From positions 2,852,001 to 2,916,000 of the forward strand of contig OZ241343.1 of NCBI GenBank assembly GCA_965200505.1: DNA of 64,000 nucleotides, read 5' to 3'. The stretch's first letter is position 1. Every line of letters starts with the position of its first letter. The notes beneath the pieces are model-generated. The model worked only from the letters and a program-made list of their open reading frames with translations, ran no database searches and had not been told where the DNA came from. Positions 42,621 to 49,599 of the stretch are shown here, one piece after another. The translations under genes and the position numbers were made by a program. Source of the DNA: VXNE01 sp965200505 (GTDB lineage: Bacteria > Pseudomonadota > Gammaproteobacteria > Pseudomonadales > Azotimanducaceae).

Positions 42621-44072
42621 TCAGCCGAGCGCCAGCCGCCGCACCCGCGCTGGATTGCCCGCCAGCCGCCAGACGCGCCAGATCAACATCACGGCGGCCA
42701 CCGAGAGCCCCGCCACCAGCCCCACCCAGAAGCCGGCGACGCCCAGCGCCGTCACTCCACCGAGGCCGAAGCCCAGCGCCGCGCCCAACGGCAAGCCGAT
42801 GGCCCAGTACGCGAACGCCGCGATGAGCAACGGCGCGCGGGTGTCCTTGTAGCCGCGCAGCGCTCCCATCGCCGTGACTTGCGTGTCCGCCACGAATTGA
42901 TACAGCGCGACGATGAACAGCAGCCCGGCGGCCTTGGCGATGACGTCCGCATCCGTGGTGTAGAGGCCGGCGATGCCCTCCCGCAGCCACCACAGCAAGG
43001 CAGCCGCAACGCCGGCGAACGCCAACGCCACACCCAAGGCGACGAGCACGGACCTGCGGGCGCCGGCATGGTCCCCGGTGCCGATGTTGTAGCCCACCCG
43101 AATGGTGGCGGCCATGCCCAGCGCCAACGGCACCATGAACATGACGCCGCTCACATTGGAAGCGATCTGATGCGCCGCGACGGCTTCCACGCCGAGGCTG
43201 CCGACCAGTAGCGTCACCACGGAGAAGAGGGCCACCTCAAAGAAGATCGTGAGGCCGATGGGCACACCCAGCCTCAGGAGCCGCCAGATGGTCGCTGGGT
43301 GCGGCCACGCGAAACGCGCCAAGACGCCAACGTTCCGCACCCGCGAGTAGCGGGCGATGGCGATCATGGCGATGAGTTCGCCCCACATCACGATGGCGCC
43401 GGAGACGCCACAGCCGACGCCGCCCATGGCCGGCACGCCGAACCCGCCATAGACGAAGAGGTAGTTGAGCGGCACCTTCAGCGCCAAGGCCGAGAGTGCC
43501 ACCACCATGGCCGGCCGCGTCCACGACAAGCCCTCGCACAGGTAGCGGAACACGAAGAAACCGAGGATCGGCACGAGGCCGATGCTCATGGCCGACAGGT
43601 AGGCGCTGGCGACCGGGATGGCGGCTGGATCCACGCCGATCAGGCGATACCCAACGGCCCCGAATTGCATCGGCACGGCCACCAGCAAGCCGCCGAACAG
43701 GGCGATCCAAAGCGCTTGGCGCACCACCGCGCCGGCGCTGCCGGTCTCCCCCGCGCCATGCATCTGCGACACCGTGGGCGTGACGGCCATGACCACGCCG
43801 GACAGGAGCAGCATCGCCGGCCAAAAGAAGCTGGCGCCGAGGGCGACGCCGGCCAAGTCCACCGGGCTGACGCGGCCGGCCATCACCGCGTCCACGGCGG
43901 ACATCCCCATGTGCGAGAGCTGCGTGAGGATGATCGGCCCCGCCAGCACGCCGAGCACCTTGAGCTCCGCCGCGGCGCGGCCGCGCCGACTCAACTGCCC
44001 GGCACCGGCGACATCGCGTGCGACCGCCCCGGCCGGCGCCACGCCTTCGCTGCGCTGCACCGCGTGCGCCAT
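42621..44072 (-). CDS. MATE family efflux pump, copy 2
   Basis: A 483-residue MATE pump nearly identical to copy 1 through most of the membrane region (for example MGMSAVDAVMAGRVSPVDLAGVALG) but differing in the N-terminal 35 residues and in loops. The ATG at 44072 gives the same N-terminal layout as copy 1; the 123-bp extension upstream runs into the rubrerythrin operator region and is unlikely to be translated. The first of the two minus-strand pump genes. Confidence 0.9.
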   Translation of the reverse strand: MAHAVQRSEGVAPAGAVARDVAGAGQLSRRGRAAAELKVLGVLAGPIILTQLSHMGMSAVDAVMAGRVSPVDLAGVALGASFFWPAMLLLSGVVMAVTPTVSQMHGAGETGSAGAVVRQALWIALFGGLLVAVPMQFGAVGYRLIGVDPAAIPVASAYLSAMSIGLVPILGFFVFRYLCEGLSWTRPAMVVALSALALKVPLNYLFVYGGFGVPAMGGVGCGVSGAIVMWGELIAMIAIARYSRVRNVGVLARFAWPHPATIWRLLRLGVPIGLTIFFEVALFSVVTLLVGSLGVEAVAAHQIASNVSGVMFMVPLALGMAATIRVGYNIGTGDHAGARRSVLVALGVALAFAGVAAALLWWLREGIAGLYTTDADVIAKAAGLLFIVALYQFVADTQVTAMGALRGYKDTRAPLLIAAFAYWAIGLPLGAALGFGLGGVTALGVAGFWVGLVAGLSVAAVMLIWRVWRLAGNPARVRRLALG

Positions 44073-44126
44073 GCCAAGTTCCGAGGGGGGACGAAGAGGA
44101 ATGGCGATTTTACTTGCCGCGCCCAG

Positions 44127-44167
44127 CCATAGATGCCATCTATGGTTCCCATGCAAACTTTGCATGG
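44127..44167. promoter_or_regulatory. Double palindromic operator upstream of rubrerythrin
   Basis: Two perfect 19-bp palindromes stand side by side: CCATAGATGCCATCTATGG (44127-44145) and CCATGCAAACTTTGCATGG (44149-44167). Their centres are 22 bp apart, about two helical turns. They share CCATnnAnnCnnTnnATGG, as expected for tandem sites of one dimeric regulator. They lie between the divergent MATE and rubrerythrin genes and touch the candidate -35 of the latter. The regulator is not identifiable from this window. Confidence 0.75.
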
Positions 44168-44192
44168 TCAACACACGCCGAGGTCTTATACT
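44165..44192 (+). promoter_or_regulatory. Candidate rubrerythrin promoter
   Basis: TGGTCA (44165-44170) and TATACT (44187-44192) are 16 bp apart, 38 bp before the rubrerythrin ATG. The -35 overlaps the right arm of the second palindrome, so a bound protein there should block transcription. Hexamer matches are 4/6 and 5/6. Confidence 0.5.
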
Positions 44193-44230
44193 CACGCTGT
44201 CAAACGCAAGCTGAAGAAGGGCCAGACGCC

Positions 44231-44647
44231 ATGCAACTGAACGACAGCAAGACCCTGCAAAACCTGAAGGATGCGTTCGCCGGCGAATCCCAGGCGAATC
44301 GCCGTTACCTGTACTTCGCGCAGAAGGCGGACGTCGAGGGCGAGAACGACGTCGCGGCCGTGTTCCGCTCCACCGCGGAGGGCGAGACGGGCCATGCCCA
44401 CGGCCACCTAGAGTACATGGAGCCCGTCGGCGACCCGGCCACCGGGCTGCCCATCGGCACCACCAAGGCCAACTTGGCCGCCGCCATCGCCGGCGAAACC
44501 CACGAGTACACCGACATGTACCCAGGGATGGCCGCGACGGCGCGCGACGAGGGCTTCGACGAGATCGCCGATTGGTTCGAGACGCTGGCCAAGGCCGAGC
44601 GCAGCCACGCCAATCGCTTCCAGAAGGCGCTCGACTCCGTGGAATGA
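44231..44647 (+). CDS. Rubrerythrin (no rubredoxin domain)
   Basis: A 138-residue ferritin-like diiron protein. The metal-binding Glu and ExxH motifs are clear: AGESQANRRY, EGETGHAHGH, GETHEYTDMY and AERSHANRF. The usual C-terminal rubredoxin [Fe(SCys)4] domain is absent, so electrons for peroxide reduction must come from another protein, perhaps the adjacent Fe-S protein. The ATG at 44231 lies downstream of the double operator. First gene of a probable rubrerythrin/Fe-S/DUF3501 operon. Confidence 0.9.
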   Translation: MQLNDSKTLQNLKDAFAGESQANRRYLYFAQKADVEGENDVAAVFRSTAEGETGHAHGHLEYMEPVGDPATGLPIGTTKANLAAAIAGETHEYTDMYPGMAATARDEGFDEIADWFETLAKAERSHANRFQKALDSVE

Positions 44648-44691
44648 GCGCTTAGGCCCACACGGGGCGGCGCGTGTCTAAGGAGGGGCAC

Positions 44692-46026
44692 ATGGCAACC
44701 AAGGAAGGCAGTCTCGAAGCCCCCCGGCGCGAGCCGCTGGATTGGCGCAATCCGGAGTTCCATGACGCGGCGAGCGTCACGGCGGAACTCGCCCGGGTGT
44801 TCGACATTTGTCACGGCTGTCGCCGTTGCGTCAGCCTGTGCCAAGCGTTCCCGACGCTCTTTGACCTCGTGGACGAATCCGACACCTTGGAAGTGGACGG
44901 GGTTGACCCGGCGGATTACGGCAAGGTCGTTGACCACTGCTATCTCTGCGACCTCTGCGCCGAGACCAAGTGCCCCTACCTGCCGCCCCACGAGTGGGCG
45001 GTGGACTTCCCGCATCTCATGCTGCGGGCCAAGGCGCAGCGCCACCGCGACGCCAAGGCGAAGACGCGCTGGCGCGACCGCCTCATCACCAGCACCGGGC
45101 CGCTCTTCAAGGCAGCCGCCCTGCCGGGCGCCGCGCAATTGGCCAACGCGGCGGCCGGCAACGGCGCGCTACGCAAACTCGGCGAGCGCGTGGCCGGCAT
45201 CCACGCCGCGGCGCCAACGCCGAAGTTCGTCTCCAAGACGTTCAGCGCCGTCACCGCCGACGTGGTGGGAGAACACCTGACCGCCCGGGCCTCGGCCACC
45301 ACCACGGGCCGCGTCGCCATCTACGCCACCTGCTACGGCGAGCACGAGGCAGAAGCATCGTTGGATCTGGTGGCGGTGCTGAACCACAACGGCATCCCGG
45401 TGCGGGTGCTGAAGGACGCGGCGTGTTGCGGGATGCCGAAGTTCGAGCTCGGCGACCTGGAGGCCGTGGCGAAGCAGAAGGAGAAGAACCTGCCGCACTT
45501 CTTGGCGGCCATTCGCGACGGTTACGATCTCATGTCCATCATCCCATCCTGCACGCTGATGTACCGTCAGGAACTGCCGCTCTTGTTCCCGGAGGACGCG
45601 GATGTGGCGCGGGTGGCCGAACGTTTCTTCGACCCCTTCGAGTACTTGACGGCGCGGGCGCGGGAAGGGCTCACGGCCACGGACTTCCAAGCACCCCTCG
45701 GCAAGGTGGCCTACCACGCCGCCTGCCATCAGCGTGTGCAGGGGTTCGGCCAGCGCACACGGGAGTTCTTGGCCGCCATGCCCGGCGCCGAGGTGACGTT
45801 CATCGAACGCTGCTCCGGCCACGACGGCACCTACGCGGTGAAGGCGGAAACCCACGCGCTGGCCATGAAGATCGCCCGGCCCGTCATCAACCGCGTGAAG
45901 CAGGCCCAAGCGGACGCCTACGGTTCGGACTGCCCCATGGCCGGCCGCATGATCGAGCATGGCCTCGCCGACGGCTCCCGCGCCACGCACCCCATCTCGA
46001 TGGTGCGCCGCGCCTACGGCATTTGA
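44692..46026 (+). CDS. Fe-S binding protein, heterodisulfide reductase/GlpC-like
   Basis: A 444-residue protein with two N-terminal cubane motifs (CHGCRRCVSLC with a following Cys; CYLCDLCAETKCP) and two C-terminal CCG-type segments (ACCGMPKFELG, AACHQRVQGFG). This is the GlpC/HdrD-like layout for passing electrons between flavin or quinone and a redox partner. AAGGAGGGG just before ATG 44692 fixes the start. It lies between rubrerythrin and DUF3501, a recurrent trio thought to serve peroxide detoxification. A scrambled partial copy lies at 49322-49405. Confidence 0.88.
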   Translation: MATKEGSLEAPRREPLDWRNPEFHDAASVTAELARVFDICHGCRRCVSLCQAFPTLFDLVDESDTLEVDGVDPADYGKVVDHCYLCDLCAETKCPYLPPHEWAVDFPHLMLRAKAQRHRDAKAKTRWRDRLITSTGPLFKAAALPGAAQLANAAAGNGALRKLGERVAGIHAAAPTPKFVSKTFSAVTADVVGEHLTARASATTTGRVAIYATCYGEHEAEASLDLVAVLNHNGIPVRVLKDAACCGMPKFELGDLEAVAKQKEKNLPHFLAAIRDGYDLMSIIPSCTLMYRQELPLLFPEDADVARVAERFFDPFEYLTARAREGLTATDFQAPLGKVAYHAACHQRVQGFGQRTREFLAAMPGAEVTFIERCSGHDGTYAVKAETHALAMKIARPVINRVKQAQADAYGSDCPMAGRMIEHGLADGSRATHPISMVRRAYGI

Positions 46027-46027
46027 C

Positions 46028-46609
46028 ATGGAAAAGCTGACCCGCAGCGGCCTCTGGAGCTTGGAGCGCTACGCCGTCGAGCGCCCCGCGTTCCGCGCCC
46101 GCGTGATGGCGCACAAGCGGTTGCGCCAGGTTGCGTTGGGCCCCCATGCCACCCTCTTCTTCGAGGACTGCCTCACCATGCGATACCAAGTGCAGGAAAT
46201 GCTGCGCGCCGAGCGCATCTTCGAGGCGGACGAAATCCAAGGCGAACTCGATGCCTACAACCCGCTGATTCCCGACGGCCAAAATCTCAAGGCGACGTTG
46301 ATGTTCGAGTACGCGGACGTGGACGAACGCCACCGCGCCCTCGCCCGCATGGTGGGCATCGAGCACCGCGTGTGGGTGCATGTCGAGGGTTTCGAGCGGG
46401 TGTTCGGCGTGGCCAACGAGGACATGGAGCGCAGCAACGAGGAGAAAACCGCCGCCGTCCATTTCCTGAGCTTCGAGTTGCCCGCCGCCGCCATCGCCGC
46501 ACTCCGCGCCGAGGCCGCCCTCAAGATGGGCATCGACCATGCGGCGCTGCCCTACGCAGTGACGGTCGCGGACGAAGTGCGCACCGCCTTGACCAAGGAC
46601 TTCGACTAG
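46028..46609 (+). CDS. DUF3501 family protein
   Basis: A 193-residue protein of the DUF3501 family, typically the third gene after rubrerythrin and the Fe-S protein. Conserved stretches include LFFEDCLTMRYQVQEMLRAE and ELDAYNPLIPDGQNLKATLMFEY. The ATG at 46028 directly follows the previous stop. Function unknown; no cofactor motif is evident. Operon position implies a role with rubrerythrin. Confidence 0.85.
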   Translation: MEKLTRSGLWSLERYAVERPAFRARVMAHKRLRQVALGPHATLFFEDCLTMRYQVQEMLRAERIFEADEIQGELDAYNPLIPDGQNLKATLMFEYADVDERHRALARMVGIEHRVWVHVEGFERVFGVANEDMERSNEEKTAAVHFLSFELPAAAIAALRAEAALKMGIDHAALPYAVTVADEVRTALTKDFD

Positions 46610-46629
46610 GGCGCGACGAGAGCGGCACC

Positions 46630-47766
46630 GTGCGGGAGCGCCTGCAAGCGGACATCTTGGGCTGGGACGGCATCGCCGATCATCGCACCGGCACGGCCGG
46701 CGACCGGGCCACCGCCGAATGGCTGGCGGACCAGTTGCGCGGCGCCGGCGTGGCGCCGCGGCTCGACACGTTTCCCTTCGAGCGCCGCGTGCTGCGCGAT
46801 TGCTCGGTGACGGTGGGCGGCCGAAGTGCCCAAGGCGTGCCGCTCTTTGACGGCCCGTTGACGGACGCGGCCGGCATCGAAGGCACCCTTGCCCCGCTCG
46901 CGGTCGCCGCCGGCGGCATCGGCGTGGGCAACTACTCGCTTTCGGGCGGCGCGGCTGCGGGCCAGCTGGAGCAGGCGCGTCGCGTCGGCCAAGCCAGCGC
47001 CATCGTCGCCTATGCGGCCACGGACGGTGCGGTGCCTGGGCTGCAGCTTGTCAACGCGCCGAGCTATGCCACGCCGTTTGGGCCGCCGGTGCTGCAGGTG
47101 GCGTCTGAGCACCGCGGTTGGCTGGAGGATGCGGCCGGCGCTGGCGTGGCGGCGCGATTCGTGGCCCACGGCGAGCTGGAGCGCACCACCGCCTGCAACG
47201 TGCGCGGCGTCATCGCCGGGCGCAAACGCGGCCTGCTGCCGCTCGTCGTGGTGACGCCACGCAGCGGTTGGTGGACCTGCACCGCGGAGCGTGGCGGTGG
47301 CATCGCCGCGTGGCTCGCCTGCGCACGGCATTTCGCCGCGGCGCCACCAGCGCGGGATGTGATTCTGCTCGCCTCCACCGGGCACGAACTCGGCCACTTG
47401 GGTCTCGCGCGCTTCCTGGCGCGACAGCCACCCGCGGCGGCGCACGCTTGGCTGCATCTCGGCGCCAACTTCGCCGCCCGGGGCGGGAGCTTGCGCCTGC
47501 AAGCCTCCGCCGCATGGCGGCCCAAGGCGTTGGCGGCCCTCGCCGCGGCCGGTTTGGCCGCCGACAGCGTGGCGCCGGCCGGGACGCAGCCGGTCGGTGA
47601 AGCTGCGAACATCCATGCCGGCGGCGGCACATTCGTGTCATTCGTCGGGGCGCAACGTTGGTTCCACCACCCGGATGATCGCTGGCCCCACGCCATCGAC
47701 ATGGACCGCGTCGAACACACGACACGCGCCGCCCTCGACATCGCCACCGCGCTGGCCGATGGCTGA
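46630..47766 (+). CDS. M28-like peptidase with degenerate metal site
   Basis: A 378-residue protein with the M28 aminopeptidase layout: an N-terminal IADHRTGTAGDRATAEWLADQLRGAG segment, a PA-like insert, and a C-terminal core ending WFHHPDDRW and AIDMDRVEHTTRAALDIA. Core metal ligands look altered: the usual GAHxD is VVVTPRSGWW and the EE motif is STGHELGHLGL. It may bind metal differently or be non-catalytic. The GTG at 46630 lies 20 bp after the DUF3501 stop. Confidence 0.65.
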   Translation: MRERLQADILGWDGIADHRTGTAGDRATAEWLADQLRGAGVAPRLDTFPFERRVLRDCSVTVGGRSAQGVPLFDGPLTDAAGIEGTLAPLAVAAGGIGVGNYSLSGGAAAGQLEQARRVGQASAIVAYAATDGAVPGLQLVNAPSYATPFGPPVLQVASEHRGWLEDAAGAGVAARFVAHGELERTTACNVRGVIAGRKRGLLPLVVVTPRSGWWTCTAERGGGIAAWLACARHFAAAPPARDVILLASTGHELGHLGLARFLARQPPAAAHAWLHLGANFAARGGSLRLQASAAWRPKALAALAAAGLAADSVAPAGTQPVGEAANIHAGGGTFVSFVGAQRWFHHPDDRWPHAIDMDRVEHTTRAALDIATALADG

Positions 47767-47807
47767 GGGACGCCCCATCCGCGGCGGCGATGCCTTCAGC
47801 GAACGGT

Positions 47808-48683
47808 TCAGGTGAGGCTCAAACGAAGCGCCTTGGCGTTGTCTTGAATGATCCCCGCAAAGGCGTTGGCCATGTCGGCCATGTTCCCGCCATCGAACAG
47901 CCACTCCGAACCACGCGGCAGGAAACGCCGCATTTCCGCCTGGTACTGCCCCTCCAGCAGCGCCCGTTTGCCCGCCTCGGCCCTGGCGAGCAGGGCATCC
48001 ACGAACGTCCGCCGTGCGTCCGAGGTCAGTTTCGCCCGCAACATTTCGGCGTCGAAGACGACACCCCGGTGGTGCAGCCACATCAGATCGAACAGGTCTC
48101 GATGCTTGATGTGCCGGGCACGGCCGACCAAGGCCAAGTGCTTGTCCACGAAGATCTCGTCTGGGCTCGACACGGGAAAAGTGAATGGATCGGCCATGTC
48201 TCCCAAGCCGGGCACCTGGCCGCCGGCCATGCTTAGCCTGACCAACGTGTCGCGCGCATCCAGTTGGCGACCGACGCCCAAGTCGATCTTCGTGCGAATG
48301 CGTGGCACATCTGGCGTCCAGCCGGGCAGTGCGACGCTCAACCTGGCATAGGTGGATGAAGCCCGCGAGGTCGGCAAGGTCACATGGACGTCCGCTCCGA
48401 CCAACTCCCGCACGCCTTCGGCGAGCGCGGGTGCATCCATTTCGCCTCGCGGGACGCCCGGCGCGATGTGGAAATCCAAGTCCTCGCTGAAACGGGGGCT
48501 GCCGTAACACAGGCGTAAGGCGGTGCCGCCCACGAAGACGGTGCCCTCGGGAAGCAAACTGCGCCCTTGCAGCACCTGCATCGCCGCCAAGGCCAAGAGT
48601 TCACTCTCCACCGCCCGTCGGGCGTCCGCCAGCGCCGGCACGGCGGCCACGATGGCGTCCGACCAGTCCTGCAGGTTCAGCAT
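47808..48683 (-). CDS. abiEii: AbiEii-type nucleotidyltransferase toxin
   Basis: A 291-residue toxin of the AbiEii/AbiGii nucleotidyltransferase family. GGTALRL...RFSEDLDF (residues 46-68) is the polymerase-beta-like active site with the two acidic residues, and SPDEIFVDKHLAL and KHRDLFDLMWL are family segments. AbiEii toxins transfer nucleotides to tRNA or other targets and trigger growth arrest on phage infection. The ATG at 48683 overlaps the antitoxin 3' end by 7 bp, the usual AbiE order. Confidence 0.88.
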   Translation of the reverse strand: MLNLQDWSDAIVAAVPALADARRAVESELLALAAMQVLQGRSLLPEGTVFVGGTALRLCYGSPRFSEDLDFHIAPGVPRGEMDAPALAEGVRELVGADVHVTLPTSRASSTYARLSVALPGWTPDVPRIRTKIDLGVGRQLDARDTLVRLSMAGGQVPGLGDMADPFTFPVSSPDEIFVDKHLALVGRARHIKHRDLFDLMWLHHRGVVFDAEMLRAKLTSDARRTFVDALLARAEAGKRALLEGQYQAEMRRFLPRGSEWLFDGGNMADMANAFAGIIQDNAKALRLSLT

Positions 48684-49258
48684 CGCCCGGCCAACTCCCG
48701 CTCCGCGTGTTCGAGGTTCTCCATCACCACCAAATCGAGGCTGCGGCCCACTCGCGCCAGTTCCCGCAGCGCGAGGCGGGGGGCGGCGCATGGCAACTCG
48801 AGATGCGCCATGGATCGCTGGGGCAGGAGCAGCTGCGGCGCCAACTCCTTGGGCCGCTTGGCGGTGTGCGTCATTTCAATGCGCCCGCACGGCGTGTCGA
48901 GGCACTGGCTACGGCCCGTTGTCATCACCGTGACCCCGCCGAGCATTGCCTGTTCGATGACGCCGAAGCGCACCAAGGCGCTCTCCAGGCTGACGTAACT
49001 GAACTCCCGCGGCCGACACCGCAAGACAACTTCTTGCGCCAAGTCCCTGCGTCCGACCGCGGCATAACGGTATCGGTAAACGCCTCGGCACTGCCGGACC
49101 AACAGACCATCGACAATCGCCGAGGCGATGGTGCGCTGGATGGCGCGGCGCGTCTCCCCGCGCAGCACCGTGTGCGCCAACATAGCGCGTGTGAAGATGG
49201 CATAGCCAGTTTCACGCGCCAGTTCGTCCATGCACGATCTGAACGCCGGCAGTCTCAT
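48677..49258 (-). CDS. abiEi: AbiEi-type antitoxin
   Basis: A 193-residue AbiEi-like antitoxin: an N-terminal winged helix (YAIFTRAMLAHTVLRG...QRTIASAIVDGLLVRQCRGVYRY) that would bind the operon promoter, and a C-terminal domain (REFSYVSLESALVRFGVIEQ) that characterises the family. Start ATG 49258 is chosen because translation from an upstream start adds only residues encoded by the promoter region. Forms a type IV toxin-antitoxin pair with the overlapping abiEii. Confidence 0.82.
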   Translation of the reverse strand: MRLPAFRSCMDELARETGYAIFTRAMLAHTVLRGETRRAIQRTIASAIVDGLLVRQCRGVYRYRYAAVGRRDLAQEVVLRCRPREFSYVSLESALVRFGVIEQAMLGGVTVMTTGRSQCLDTPCGRIEMTHTAKRPKELAPQLLLPQRSMAHLELPCAAPRLALRELARVGRSLDLVVMENLEHAERELAGRC

Positions 49259-49321
49259 CGCCACATCTTTACACAAAATGCCCCCTTTGAGGGTTGTTTC
49301 TGTGCAGTATTGGGTGGGTGG

Positions 49322-49405
49322 GCTGAACCACAACGGCATCTCGATGCGGCCGCATGATCGAGCATGGCCTCGCCGACGGCGCCCACGCCACGCACCCCAT
49401 CTCGA
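49322..49405 (+). pseudogene. Scrambled partial copy of the Fe-S protein gene
   Basis: Bases 49322-49349 match the Fe-S gene near 45379-45407 (GCTGAACCACAACGGCATC, then two mismatches), and 49349-49405 match 45943-46000 (CGCATGATCGAGCATGG and onward) with few changes. About 535 bp between the two parts are missing and the second part is in another frame. The remnant lies in the 341-bp gap before the TonB receptor, which otherwise holds only the abiEi upstream sequence and the receptor leader. Confidence 0.8.
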
Positions 49406-49599
49406 GCCCAGCTCGACGCCCTACCCGAAGCGCCGCGGACCGCTCGCGGGGTGTGTATCATCGGGCGCACCGGCTTAGGAGGGAATCCTGCCGGTGCATC
49501 AGCCGCAGTAGCGCACTGGCTCCACTCCCTTGGCTCGTCATGCCCGCCGGCGAGCGGGTGGCGTTCCACCTGCTAGGCCACGCCACAGGGGGAACCCAC

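Noticed and set aside
49259..49345. AbiEi operator inverted repeats upstream of abiEi
   Set aside because: Only short 4-bp arms (CCCT/AGGG) were seen, too weak to list as a site.
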